64,000 nt of DNA, taken from the NCBI GenBank assembly GCA_023402395.1, contig JAEYGI010000042.1, positions 62,001 through 126,000 on the forward strand, in the 5' to 3' direction. The notes under the pieces are model-generated. The model was not told the DNA's origin, did no database searches, and worked only from the letters and a program-made list of their open reading frames with translations. Below, in pieces: positions 50,412-58,966 of the stretch. Position numbers and translations under genes: made by a program. This stretch comes from Bacillota bacterium (GTDB taxonomy: Bacteria; Bacillota; UBA4882; UBA8346). Positions within the stretch are counted from its first letter, which is position 1. The number at the start of each line of letters is the position of its first letter.

Positions 50412-52295
50412 ATGAACGAAAGTACCGTCCATTATCAGATCATCGTGGTCGGGGCCGGCCACGCCGGCTGCGAGGCGGCGCTGGCCGCGGCCCGGCTCGG
50501 CGCTTCGACCTTGCTGGTTACCATTTCGCCGGACACCATCGCGGCCATGTCCTGCAATCCGGCCATCGGCGGTCCGGCTGCCAAAAGCCATTTGGTGCGG
50601 GAGATCGATGCGCTCGGCGGCGAGATGGGGAAGGTCATTGACCGGACCTACCTTAACATCCGGCGCATCAATGAATCGCGCGGCCCGGCCGTTGCGGCGC
50701 TGCGAGCCCAGGCCGACAAGAAACTGTACCAGGCTGAAATGACACTGCGGATTGAGCGGCAGCCGAACCTTTTTTTAAAACAGGGGATCGTTACCGAGCT
50801 TTTGGCCAAGGATGGACAGGTCAGCGGGATCCGCTTGAAGTCCGGCCGGGAATACTATGCCGAGGCGGTTGTCCTATGCACCGGAACTTTTTTAAACGGA
50901 ACCATTGTGATGGGGGAGGTCAAGTATCCGGGGGGACGCCAGGGTGAGCCCGCCGTCCCCGAGTTAAGCGCCAGTCTGGCTGGGCATGGCCTGAAACTGC
51001 GACGTTTTCAGACCGCCACGCCGCCCCGGATCGACGGCCGCACCGTCGTTTTTGATCAAATGACCGTGCAGCCGTTGCAGAAGATTGAATGCGGTTTTTC
51101 CTGGGACGGCTTGGCTGGTCCTAAGCAGCAGCATCCTTGCTGGATGACGACGACTACACCGGAAACCATCGCCGTGATTCAGCAAAACCTGTACCTTTCG
51201 CCGATCCGCTCCGGCGCGGTCGCCAGCAAAGGGCCTCACTTTTGCCCTTCCATTGACCGGAAAGTGATCAATTTCCCCCAAAAGACCGATCATCAGATTT
51301 TCCTGGAGCCGGAAGGGGTTTATACCGAGGAATTATATTTGCTGGGCTTGACCACCGCTATGCCCGAAGCGGTTCAGGAACAGATCCTGGCCACCATTCC
51401 CGGCCTGGAAGAAGCCAGAGTCATCCGGCCGGGCTATGCCGTGGAATATGATTGTCTGGATTCGTTTCAGTTTTGGCCGTCCCTGGAATCGAAGCGCCTG
51501 CGCAACCTCTTCACCGCCGGCCAGCTCAACGGCACTTCGGGTTATGAGGAAGCCGCCGGCCAGGGGATTATCGCCGGGATCAACGCGGTCCGCAAGATCC
51601 GCGGGCTGAAGCCCTATATCCCGCGCCGGACCGCTTCTTATCTCGGCGTGCTCATCGACGACCTGGCGATCAAGGGGACGGAGGAACCCTACCGGATGAT
51701 GACCTCACTGGCTGAGTTCCGCCTCTTTTTGCGGTTGGACAACGCCCTGGCCCGTCTAGGCGAGGACGGTCGCGGCCTTGGCCTGCTTCCGGCGGAGCGC
51801 CTGGCGCGGATGACTCAGTTGCAGCAAAGGGCGCAAGAATTCCGTTCTTATCTTGAAGAGACGAAAGTGGCCGCGGATTCCGACTTTTGGGATCGGGCCG
51901 GCCTGGAGAAACCGGCCCGTTCCTACCGGCTGCGCGAGCTGATCCTGCACCCTTTGATCCCCGATGAGCGACTCCTGGCCGAATTCCCCGATCTGCTCCG
52001 GTTTGAGGAATCAGTCCGGGAACTGGTCTGGAACGAACTGAAACTCGACGGTTATCTGAAACGGCAGCAAGCCATGTACGACGAGGCCAATCACTTGGAA
52101 GCGATCCTGATTCCCTTTGATTTCAATTACGAAGAATTGAAGTGGCTGTCCCGGGACGGCCGCGCTTGGCTGGAAACGATCCGCCCCCTGACGCTGGGCC
52201 AGGCGTTGCGGGTCAGTCATTTGTCCGAGTCCGACCGGGCCGTGTTGATTTTACGGTTCGGGCCAAACGGGAGGAACGATCGCCGTGAATCCTGA
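50412..52295 (+). CDS. MnmG/GidA paralogue, divergent upstream copy
   Basis: 627 residues, full MnmG length (so not the short TrmFO), start ATG at 50412, 16 bp after mnmE. FAD-binding GAGHAGCEAA, the catalytic-type cysteines Cys48 (MSCNPAIGG) and Cys278 (GPHFCPSID), and GQLNGTSGYEEAAGQG are kept. However several near-invariant positions differ: RRFQTATPPR replaces RRFKTGTPPR (Gln200, Ala202), GGPAAKSHLV has a one-residue insertion relative to GGPAKGHLV, and TSLAEFRL...DNALARL replaces TSRAEYRL...DNADLRL. The C-terminal MnmE-binding end (RPLTLGQALRVSHLSESDRAVLIL) is also altered. Probably an altered tRNA-modifying or regulatory paralogue; function unknown. Confidence 0.85.
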   Translation: MNESTVHYQIIVVGAGHAGCEAALAAARLGASTLLVTISPDTIAAMSCNPAIGGPAAKSHLVREIDALGGEMGKVIDRTYLNIRRINESRGPAVAALRAQADKKLYQAEMTLRIERQPNLFLKQGIVTELLAKDGQVSGIRLKSGREYYAEAVVLCTGTFLNGTIVMGEVKYPGGRQGEPAVPELSASLAGHGLKLRRFQTATPPRIDGRTVVFDQMTVQPLQKIECGFSWDGLAGPKQQHPCWMTTTTPETIAVIQQNLYLSPIRSGAVASKGPHFCPSIDRKVINFPQKTDHQIFLEPEGVYTEELYLLGLTTAMPEAVQEQILATIPGLEEARVIRPGYAVEYDCLDSFQFWPSLESKRLRNLFTAGQLNGTSGYEEAAGQGIIAGINAVRKIRGLKPYIPRRTASYLGVLIDDLAIKGTEEPYRMMTSLAEFRLFLRLDNALARLGEDGRGLGLLPAERLARMTQLQQRAQEFRSYLEETKVAADSDFWDRAGLEKPARSYRLRELILHPLIPDERLLAEFPDLLRFEESVRELVWNELKLDGYLKRQQAMYDEANHLEAILIPFDFNYEELKWLSRDGRAWLETIRPLTLGQALRVSHLSESDRAVLILRFGPNGRNDRRES

Positions 52296-54162
52296 GCACC
52301 GCTACGATGTGATCATTGTTGGCGCCGGCCACGCCGGCTGCGAGGCTGCTTTCGCCGCGGCCAAAATGGGTTGCCGGACGCTGCTGTTGACGCTGAATTA
52401 CGCCAATATCGCTTTCATGCCCTGCAATCCGTCGATCGGCGGCCCCGCCAAAGGCCATCTGGTGCGGGAAATCGACGCCTTGGGCGGGATCATGGGCCGG
52501 ATTGCCGATCAAACTTATCTTCAGATGAAACTGCTGAATACCCAAAAAGGCCCGGCCGTCTGGGCGCTGCGGGCTCAAGCCGATAAGCAGCTGTACCAGC
52601 GGACCATGATCCGGGAATTGGAGCGCCAGCCCAATCTGACCTTGCGCCAGGCCGAAGCGGAAGAGATTTTGCTCAGCGGCGACGGCCGGGTGCGCGGGGT
52701 CCGGGTCCGGACCGGACTGGTCTTTGAGGCCGGCGCCGTAGTGCTGGCCACTGGAACCTTTCTCAAAGGCCGGATCTTTATCGGGAAGATGAATTACCCC
52801 TCTGGCCCCATGGGCCAGCTGCCCGCCGTCGCGTTAGCGGATCATCTGGCGGCGCTCGGATTCTCGCTGCGTCGCTTTAAGACCGGGACGCCGGCCCGGG
52901 TCCGCCGCAGGTCCATCGATTTTTCCAAAACCTTGCCGCAACCCGGTGGTTTCACTAAGCACGGTTTTTCCTTTTGGCAGGAGTGGCAGCTCCGGCCGGA
53001 GCATCTCTGCTGGCTGACCTATACCAATGCGGAAACGCACCGGATCATTCATGAACATCTTCACGAAGCGGCGCTTTATACCGGGGACATCACCGGGATC
53101 GGGCCCCGCTATTGCCCGTCAATCGAGAGCAAACTGATTCAATTTCCGGACAAGGACCGGCACCAGGTGTTTATCGAGCCAGAGGGGGCCGACAGCGATG
53201 AAATGTATCTGGCCGGACTCTCGACCAGTCTCCCGGAACATGCCCAGGAATGCTTTCTCCGCACCATTCCCGGCTTGGAAGCTATTGAGATCGTGCGTCC
53301 CGGCTATGCCATCGAATATGACGCGCTTCCCGCCAGCCAGCTCACGCTGAGCCTGGAGTCGCGGCTGGTTCCGGGCTTGTTTTCCGCCGGGCAGATCAAC
53401 GGCAGTTCCGGTTATGAGGAAGCGGCGGCGCAAGGCCTAATCGCCGGAATCAATGCCGCGCTGTCGGTGCAGGGAAGGCCGCCGTTTACCCTCAACCGCT
53501 CCGAGGCGTATATCGGGGTGCTGATTGACGACCTGATTACCAAGGAAACCATCGAGCCCTACCGGGTTTTGACTTCGCGGGCCGAGTTCCGCCTGACGCT
53601 GCGTTCCGATACGGCCGATCAACGGCTGGCCTCCTACGGAGCTATGCTCGGCATGCTTAATGCCGAGGAACAGCGCAAATTTGAGGAAAAGTACCGCCGT
53701 ATCGACGGGCTGCAACGGCAATTGGAAGCGACCGAGCTCAATCCCGGCCCTTCAATCCGGGAGTTATTGACCTCACGCGGGATTACGCCGCCGGGGAACC
53801 GCTTTTCCATCGCCGAACTTTTGAAGCGGCCGGAAGTAGAGGCGGAGATCATCGCCGCGCTTGCGCCCGAACTGGAATATGATGCCGACGCAGCCAACGA
53901 GGTTGCGATCCGGTTACGCTATGCCGGGTATCTTGAGAAAGAACGGCAGCAAGCCAGGCATCTCTTGGGCCTGGAGCAAAAACGGATCCCCGACGGGCTT
54001 GACTTTAATTCCGTTCCGAATCTGGCCCGTGAGGCCAGGGAAAAGCTGAACCGCTTTCATCCCGCGACCCTCGGCCAGGCCTCCCGGATCAGCGGGATCA
54101 ACCCGGCGGACCTCACCGCGATCCTCTTTTATCTGGAAAGTCAAAGGGAGAAGCAGCGATGA
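52285..54162 (+). CDS. mnmG: tRNA uridine-5-carboxymethylaminomethyl(34) synthesis enzyme MnmG
   Basis: 625 residues, GTG start at 52285 (GGGAGGAACGATC upstream), overlapping the upstream paralogue by 11 nt. All canonical motifs are present: GAGHAGCEAA, Cys47 in MPCNPSIGGPAKGHLVREIDALGG (quoted in part), RRFKTGTPARV, Cys277 in GPRYCPSIE, GQINGSSGYEEAAAQG, YIGVLIDDLITKETIEPYRVLTSRAEFRL and C-terminal HPATLGQASRISGINPADLTAIL. This is the conventional FAD enzyme acting with MnmE. Overlaps rsmG by 4 nt. Confidence 0.95.
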   Translation: MNPEHRYDVIIVGAGHAGCEAAFAAAKMGCRTLLLTLNYANIAFMPCNPSIGGPAKGHLVREIDALGGIMGRIADQTYLQMKLLNTQKGPAVWALRAQADKQLYQRTMIRELERQPNLTLRQAEAEEILLSGDGRVRGVRVRTGLVFEAGAVVLATGTFLKGRIFIGKMNYPSGPMGQLPAVALADHLAALGFSLRRFKTGTPARVRRRSIDFSKTLPQPGGFTKHGFSFWQEWQLRPEHLCWLTYTNAETHRIIHEHLHEAALYTGDITGIGPRYCPSIESKLIQFPDKDRHQVFIEPEGADSDEMYLAGLSTSLPEHAQECFLRTIPGLEAIEIVRPGYAIEYDALPASQLTLSLESRLVPGLFSAGQINGSSGYEEAAAQGLIAGINAALSVQGRPPFTLNRSEAYIGVLIDDLITKETIEPYRVLTSRAEFRLTLRSDTADQRLASYGAMLGMLNAEEQRKFEEKYRRIDGLQRQLEATELNPGPSIRELLTSRGITPPGNRFSIAELLKRPEVEAEIIAALAPELEYDADAANEVAIRLRYAGYLEKERQQARHLLGLEQKRIPDGLDFNSVPNLAREAREKLNRFHPATLGQASRISGINPADLTAILFYLESQREKQR

Positions 54163-54875
54163 ATCATAAAACTTCGTTTAGCGAGGCGCTCCGGTCCGCC
54201 GCGATCGAATTATCGCCGGCCACAGTCGATAAACTTTTCGCCTATCTGGACCTGATGTTGCAAATGAACCAAAGGATCAATCTGACCGCGATCACCGATT
54301 ACCACGAGGCGTTGTACAAGCATATTTTTGATTCGTTGATTATCCTTAATTTGCCAGAATTCAGCGCGGCAGCTTCGATCCTGGATATCGGAAGTGGTGC
54401 CGGATTTCCCGGCATCCCGTTGGCTATCTGTTTTCCGGAGAAAACCATCGTCTCCCTGGATTCCACGCAGAAGAAGATTTTGTTTCAACAACAGGTTTGC
54501 CAGGAGTTGGAAATTAATAACCTTCAGCCGGTTTGGGGCCGGGCCGAAGAGTACGGCCGGGATCCGGCCTACCGGGAGCGGTTTGATTTGGTTACCGCCC
54601 GTGCTGTTTCTGCCATAAATATCCTACTAGAACTGGCGATTCCCTTTTGTAAAATTGAAAAACATGCTATTTTTTATAAAGGAAAAGAAATCAGGGATGA
54701 GTTGGCGGCGGCCCAATCCACGCAGCAGCTTCTTTCGGCCTTTTCGCCGCGGACCATCGATTATTGCCTGCCGGGAAGTCTCGGTGACCGGACTTTGGTC
54801 GTCTTTAAGAAACTAGCCGCCACGCCGGCTCAATATCCGCGAAAGTCCGGCCTTCCCCAAAAGCGACCTTTGTAA
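54159..54875 (+). CDS. rsmG: 16S rRNA (guanine(527)-N7)-methyltransferase RsmG
   Basis: 238 residues. LMLQMNQRINLTAI, KHIFDSL, and the SAM motif ILDIGSGAGFPGIPLAICFP are diagnostic; DLVTARAVSAINILLELAIPF follows. Start ATG overlaps the mnmG stop. In Bacillus noc comes next; here a 400-bp stretch and then soj follow. Confidence 0.95.
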   Translation: MNHKTSFSEALRSAAIELSPATVDKLFAYLDLMLQMNQRINLTAITDYHEALYKHIFDSLIILNLPEFSAAASILDIGSGAGFPGIPLAICFPEKTIVSLDSTQKKILFQQQVCQELEINNLQPVWGRAEEYGRDPAYRERFDLVTARAVSAINILLELAIPFCKIEKHAIFYKGKEIRDELAAAQSTQQLLSAFSPRTIDYCLPGSLGDRTLVVFKKLAATPAQYPRKSGLPQKRPL

Positions 54876-55276
54876 TCAATTGACGCTTAGTTTTAAGAAT
54901 TGACTTCCTCTTTTCAACTGCGGACCATAAAAATATATTTTATGGGGAGCTGCTCCAGCCACAACTTTTCCGATACATCCCGGCCCTGTTAAAACCCACA
55001 ATTTCTCAGGGATCGACCTAGCAATCGCCGGCCGACATTTGGGAAGAACCAAAGAATTTCAATCCGTGAAGAAGGAAGTTCCTGTCCGATCTCGAAAAAA
55101 TTATGAGAACCCAAATATGGGTAAGGTGAGGAGCCATGGGCAGGTCAAGGATAACCAACAAATTTGATCCGCTGAAGAAAAGAACCGCTGAACTTTTCAA
55201 CGTCCAGGTGATTTCAGAGATCAATTTGGAGCGCGCAGTTAAGGCCAGGAGGAGCTGGAAGGAGGAACTTTATACT
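54876..55276. other. Gene-poor stretch between rsmG and soj
   Basis: About 400 bp with no confident gene. It contains a perfect-looking AT palindrome CCATAAAATATATTTTTATGG-like at 54925-54945, and an in-frame extension of soj from ATG 55136 (47 codons) preceded by AAGGTGAGGAGCC. A noc gene is absent. Nothing else is recognisable. Confidence 0.5.
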
Positions 55277-56038
55277 ATGGGTAAAGTTATTGCGATTGCT
55301 AATCAAAAAGGGGGCGTCGGTAAAACGACTACCGCGGTGAATCTCGGCGCCTGTCTCGCCCAGCAAGGCAAAAAGACCTTGATCATTGATCACGATCCCC
55401 AGGGGAATTCGACCAGCGGTATCGGCCTTAAAAAAAGTGAGATTAAAAGATGCATCTATGACGTTCTGATTAACGAGATCCCCATTGAAGAAGTGATTCT
55501 GCCCACGCAGATCGAAACTCTCAAAGTTATACCGGCAACCATTCGCTTGGCCGGTGCCGAAGCGGAACTGGTAGGGATGATGGCTCGCGATCAGCGGTTG
55601 AAACGTTCAATCGAACCGGTTCGCGACAGTTATGACTATATATTGATTGATTGCCCTCCCTCATTGGGGAATCTGACAATCAATGCCCTAGCCGCGGCTG
55701 ATTCGATTATTGTTCCGATTCAATGCGAGTATTATGCTTTGGAAGGCTTGAGTCAGTTGATGAAAACGATTCAACTTGTTCAAAAGTATTCCAACCCCGA
55801 CCTGAAAGTGGAAGGAGTGGTGCTGACCATGTATGATAATCGGACCAATCTCTCCTCCCAGGTCACTGACGAGGTTCGCCGTTATTTCCAAGACAAGGTT
55901 TATCGTACCATTATTCCCCGGAACATCCGGCTGAGTGAAGCTCCCAGCTTTGGCTTGCCCATTACATTGTATGACGAAAAATCAAAAGGAGCCGAAGCCT
56001 ATATTGAACTGGCAAGGGAAGTGATTATTAATGAATAA
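55277..56038 (+). CDS. soj: Chromosome-partitioning ATPase Soj/ParA
   Basis: 253 residues from ATG at 55277, with AAGGAGGAAC 8 bp upstream and the family-typical start MGKVIAIANQKGGVGKTTTAV carrying the deviant Walker A (quoted from two pieces: IANQKGGVGKTT). DHDPQGNSTSGIG and DYILIDCPPSLGNLT complete the nucleotide site. An in-frame extension of 47 residues from ATG 55136 also has a ribosome site and could give a longer isoform. Overlaps spo0J by 8 nt. Confidence 0.93.
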   Translation: MGKVIAIANQKGGVGKTTTAVNLGACLAQQGKKTLIIDHDPQGNSTSGIGLKKSEIKRCIYDVLINEIPIEEVILPTQIETLKVIPATIRLAGAEAELVGMMARDQRLKRSIEPVRDSYDYILIDCPPSLGNLTINALAAADSIIVPIQCEYYALEGLSQLMKTIQLVQKYSNPDLKVEGVVLTMYDNRTNLSSQVTDEVRRYFQDKVYRTIIPRNIRLSEAPSFGLPITLYDEKSKGAEAYIELAREVIINE

Positions 56039-56891
56039 ACCCCGTGGCCTAGGAAAGGGCCTTGGCGCGCTTATCCCTGAATTAGACGAATCAAACCTTG
56101 AGCCGCAGTCCGAGGTCCAAATTCATCTGATTGATCCCAATCCGTTTCAGCCCCGCCGTGAATTTTCCGACGACAAACTTAATGAATTAGCCGAATCCAT
56201 TCGCATTCATGGTATTATTCAACCGTTAATCGTCCGGGAGAACAATGGCCGTTATCAATTAATCGCCGGCGAACGCCGGTTACGGGCTTCAAAAATTGTC
56301 GGCTTAACCAAGGTTCCGGTGGTGATCCATCCTCTTTCCGATCAGTCCATGATGGAAGTGGCTTTGGTTGAAAACCTGCAGCGGGAGGACTTGAATCCCA
56401 TTGAGGAAGCCGAGGCTTACCGCCGGTTGATTAACGAATTCAATTTGACCCAGGATGAATTGGCCCAAAAAATGGGTAAAAGTCGTCCGGCTGTTGCCAA
56501 TATATTGCGATTACTCAACCTTCCCCGGCCGATCCAGCAAGATCTTTCGGTGGGTATTTTATCCACCGGGCATGCCCGGACCATATTGGCGCTCAAAACG
56601 CCCGATGATCAAAACCGAATTTGGGCTAGGATTAAAGAAAAACAACTTTCAGTGCGTGAAACTGAGGAATTGATTAAAAAGTTAACTGAACCCGTCTCTG
56701 TTTCACGTGAAACAAAACCGTCCAACTTAGTTCATTTAAAAGACCCTAATTTGATGGATTTTGAAGAGGAATTACAACAGGTTTTCGGAACAAAAGTCAT
56801 CATCAAACCTACTGGAAACGGCGGGAAAATTGAAATTGATTATTATTCCAGTGAGGATTTTGAACGAATATTTGAGAAATTAACCCAATAA
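56031..56891 (+). CDS. spo0J: Chromosome-partitioning protein Spo0J/ParB (CTPase)
   Basis: 286 residues. N-terminal box binding Soj (KPRGLGKGLGALIPE), CTP-binding motifs (IDPNPFQPRREF; IRIHGIIQPLIVR; AGERRLRASK; VALVENLQREDLNPIEEAEAY), helix-turn-helix (LTQDELAQKMGKSRPAVANILRLL), and a C-terminal dimerisation domain. A parS site is embedded in its own coding sequence at 56699. Confidence 0.95.
   Translation: MNKPRGLGKGLGALIPELDESNLEPQSEVQIHLIDPNPFQPRREFSDDKLNELAESIRIHGIIQPLIVRENNGRYQLIAGERRLRASKIVGLTKVPVVIHPLSDQSMMEVALVENLQREDLNPIEEAEAYRRLINEFNLTQDELAQKMGKSRPAVANILRLLNLPRPIQQDLSVGILSTGHARTILALKTPDDQNRIWARIKEKQLSVRETEELIKKLTEPVSVSRETKPSNLVHLKDPNLMDFEEELQQVFGTKVIIKPTGNGGKIEIDYYSSEDFERIFEKLTQ
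56699..56714. promoter_or_regulatory. parS: parS site 1 (inside spo0J)
   Basis: TGTTTCACGTGAAACA, a perfect 16-bp palindrome identical to the Bacillota parS consensus TGTTNCACGTGAAACA. Encodes V-S-R-E-T in the spo0J frame, as often seen. Confidence 0.95.
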
Positions 56892-56930
56892 CAAATGAAT
56901 ATTTTTAGGTTAGAATGATTGATTTATAAA

Positions 56931-56946
56931 TGTTTCACGTGGAACA
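56931..56946. promoter_or_regulatory. parS: parS site 2 (between spo0J and larB)
   Basis: TGTTTCACGTGGAACA, one mismatch from a perfect palindrome, 40 bp after spo0J. It overlaps an in-frame ATG that would produce a spurious MFHVEH start on larB. Confidence 0.92.
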
Positions 56947-56959
56947 CAATGGAGGGGAA

Positions 56960-57715
56960 ATGGACAGGGAGTATTTGACCAAATTGCTTGATTTGGTCGC
57001 TGAGGGAAAACTTTCGACGCAAGCGGCGATGGAGGAGTTGAAAGATCTTCCTTATCAAGATTTGGGGTTTGCAAAAATCGATTTTCACCGCTCGCTTCGG
57101 AATGGCAATTCGGAAGTGATTTTTTGTCCGGGCAAAACAATACCACAAATCAATGATATTTTTAACGCGCTTGCCCAACGTTCGAAAAATGTATTGGCAA
57201 CCCGGGCTAATTTACGAATTTATAGATCGATTGCTACGCTGTTTCCAGAAGCCTTGTTTTTTAAAGAAGCGAGAATAATCGCCCTGTGGCGGGATAAGGC
57301 GTTGACCGAGGGGACTATTGGGGTGATCACGGCGGGGACGGCTGACATTCCTGTTGCCGAAGAGGCGGCAGTCACGGCTGAACTTATGGGCAGCAAGGTG
57401 CAGCGCATCTACGATGTCGGAGTAGCCGGGATCCATCGGTTATTTAATAATAAGAGAAAAATCGATGACTGCCGGGTTTTGATCGTTGTGGCGGGGATGG
57501 AAGGCGCGCTGGCCAGTGTGGTTGGGGGTCTGGTAAATCAGCCGATTGTCGCGGTCCCGACCGGGGTGGGATATGGAGTAAATTTAAATGGAATTGCGCC
57601 GTTGCTCACGATGTTGAATTCGTGTGCTAGCGGGATTGGGGTCGTAAATATCGACAATGGCTTTGGAGCGGCGGTTTTGGCCCACCGGATTAATTTGTTG
57701 GGGGAAAAAACATGA
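56960..57715 (+). CDS. larB: Nickel-pincer cofactor biosynthesis protein LarB
   Basis: 251 residues from ATG at 56960 (GGAGGGG upstream); an upstream ATG at 56930 lies in a parS palindrome and is rejected. LarB carboxylates and hydrolyses NaAD on the way to the pincer cofactor. The PurE-like C-terminal half is evident: GVITAGTADIPVAEEAAVTAELMG, DVGVAGIHRL, VVAGMEGALASVVGGLV, PTGVGYG and SCASGIGVVNIDNGFGAA. Overlaps larC by 4 nt. larE and larA are not in the window. Confidence 0.93.
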   Translation: MDREYLTKLLDLVAEGKLSTQAAMEELKDLPYQDLGFAKIDFHRSLRNGNSEVIFCPGKTIPQINDIFNALAQRSKNVLATRANLRIYRSIATLFPEALFFKEARIIALWRDKALTEGTIGVITAGTADIPVAEEAAVTAELMGSKVQRIYDVGVAGIHRLFNNKRKIDDCRVLIVVAGMEGALASVVGGLVNQPIVAVPTGVGYGVNLNGIAPLLTMLNSCASGIGVVNIDNGFGAAVLAHRINLLGEKT

Positions 57716-58890
57716 ACATCGGATATATTGATGGAAATGCCGGTATCAGTGGTAATATGTTTCTGGGCGCGCTAATTGATCTGGGATTCCCCCTGGAGTC
57801 ATTGAAAAGTGAATTAGCCAAGCTGCCAATCACAATCCCGGAGTTAACCTGCGAACGGGTGGTTAAAAAAGGAGTCTCCGGCACCTATTTTGAAGTCGGT
57901 CATGGGCATGAACATCATCACCGGCATTTATCCGATATTCAGGAGATTATCGGCGGATCGGCGCTTTCGAAGGGCGTAGTCACAAAAGCGTTAAATTGTT
58001 TTCAAAATCTAGCTGAGGCGGAAGCGAAGATCCACGGAGTCTCTGTTGATGAAGTTCATTTCCATGAGGTTGGAGCTATCGATGCGATTATTGATATTAC
58101 TGGTGCTTGCTTGGGTTTGGAATACCTAGGAATTGGCCAATTGTTCGTTTCACCATTGCGAGTTGGCTACGGAACCGTTCGTTGCGCTCACGGTGAAATC
58201 CCGATTCCGGCGCCAGCTGCGGCAGAACTTTTAGCTGGATTGGAAGTGTTTATTGGAGAGGTCGCCGGAGAGTGGACAACTCCGACTGGAGCGGCCTTGG
58301 TAAAAACCTTTGCCAAACCCGGACGAATAATGCCCCGTTTTACGATATTGAAGTTGGGGTATGGAGCCGGCACGGCTGATCGGGAAATCCCGAACCTGCT
58401 GCGGCTGGTAATGGGAACCGCCGAGGCGGAACTTGGCGGAGATCAACAATTTGTGCTTGAAACCAATGTTGACGACATGAGCCCGGAATGGCTGGGGTAT
58501 TTGGGTGAAATGTTACTTGGACACGGCGCCAGAGATTATTATTATACACCGGTTCAAATGAAAAAAAGCCGTCCGGGTATTTTAATATCGGTAATCGTTT
58601 CTGCAGAAAAACTACGAGAAATCGAAGAAGTTCTGTTGTTGCACACCTCGACATTTGGAGTTCGCGCCTATCCGGTAACCCGGTCTTGCCTTGAAAGAGA
58701 ATTTCTAACTATCAATCTCGATGGTTTTCCGGTTCGGGTGAAAATAGGCAAAATCGGCGCTAAAGCCGTTAAGTGGTCACCTGAATACGAAGACTGCGCC
58801 AAAGTGGCGCAGTCCACCGACAGAATTTTATCCGATATTTATGATGAAGTGAGGCTGAAGGCCGCAAAAATCTTAGCAAAAGAGGATTGA
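57712..58890 (+). CDS. larC: Pyridinium-3,5-bisthiocarboxylic acid mononucleotide nickel insertase LarC
   Basis: 392 residues in one frame; in lactobacilli larC is split by a programmed frameshift, but here it is continuous. GYIDGNAGISGNMFLGALIDLG at the start, a histidine-rich loop GHGHEHHHRH (about 64-73) that could bind nickel, DEVHFHEVGAIDAIIDITGA, and the C-terminal CTP-linked part (ETNVDDMSPEWLGYLGEML; YTPVQMKKSRPGILISVI). Coupled to larB by ATGA overlap. Probable client: a LarA-type racemase encoded elsewhere. Confidence 0.93.
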   Translation: MNIGYIDGNAGISGNMFLGALIDLGFPLESLKSELAKLPITIPELTCERVVKKGVSGTYFEVGHGHEHHHRHLSDIQEIIGGSALSKGVVTKALNCFQNLAEAEAKIHGVSVDEVHFHEVGAIDAIIDITGACLGLEYLGIGQLFVSPLRVGYGTVRCAHGEIPIPAPAAAELLAGLEVFIGEVAGEWTTPTGAALVKTFAKPGRIMPRFTILKLGYGAGTADREIPNLLRLVMGTAEAELGGDQQFVLETNVDDMSPEWLGYLGEMLLGHGARDYYYTPVQMKKSRPGILISVIVSAEKLREIEEVLLLHTSTFGVRAYPVTRSCLEREFLTINLDGFPVRVKIGKIGAKAVKWSPEYEDCAKVAQSTDRILSDIYDEVRLKAAKILAKED

Positions 58891-58966
58891 AGAAACTTCC
58901 GTTTAATTATTCAATTGGATTGCTCGATGTTTTGAAAGAACCATGTTGAGGAAGGTGCTTGCTGTG

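Noticed and set aside
49223..50413. 396-codon minus-strand open frame opposite mnmE
   Set aside because: Antisense shadow; mnmE is complete and canonical on the plus strand.
50412..52295. First mnmG copy being TrmFO (folate-dependent tRNA methyltransferase)
   Set aside because: TrmFO is about 440 residues and lacks the MnmG C-terminal domain; this protein is 627 residues and has it.
56930..56960. Start of larB at the upstream ATG (MFHVEH)
   Set aside because: Those codons lie inside a parS palindrome; a ribosome site precedes the next in-frame ATG instead.
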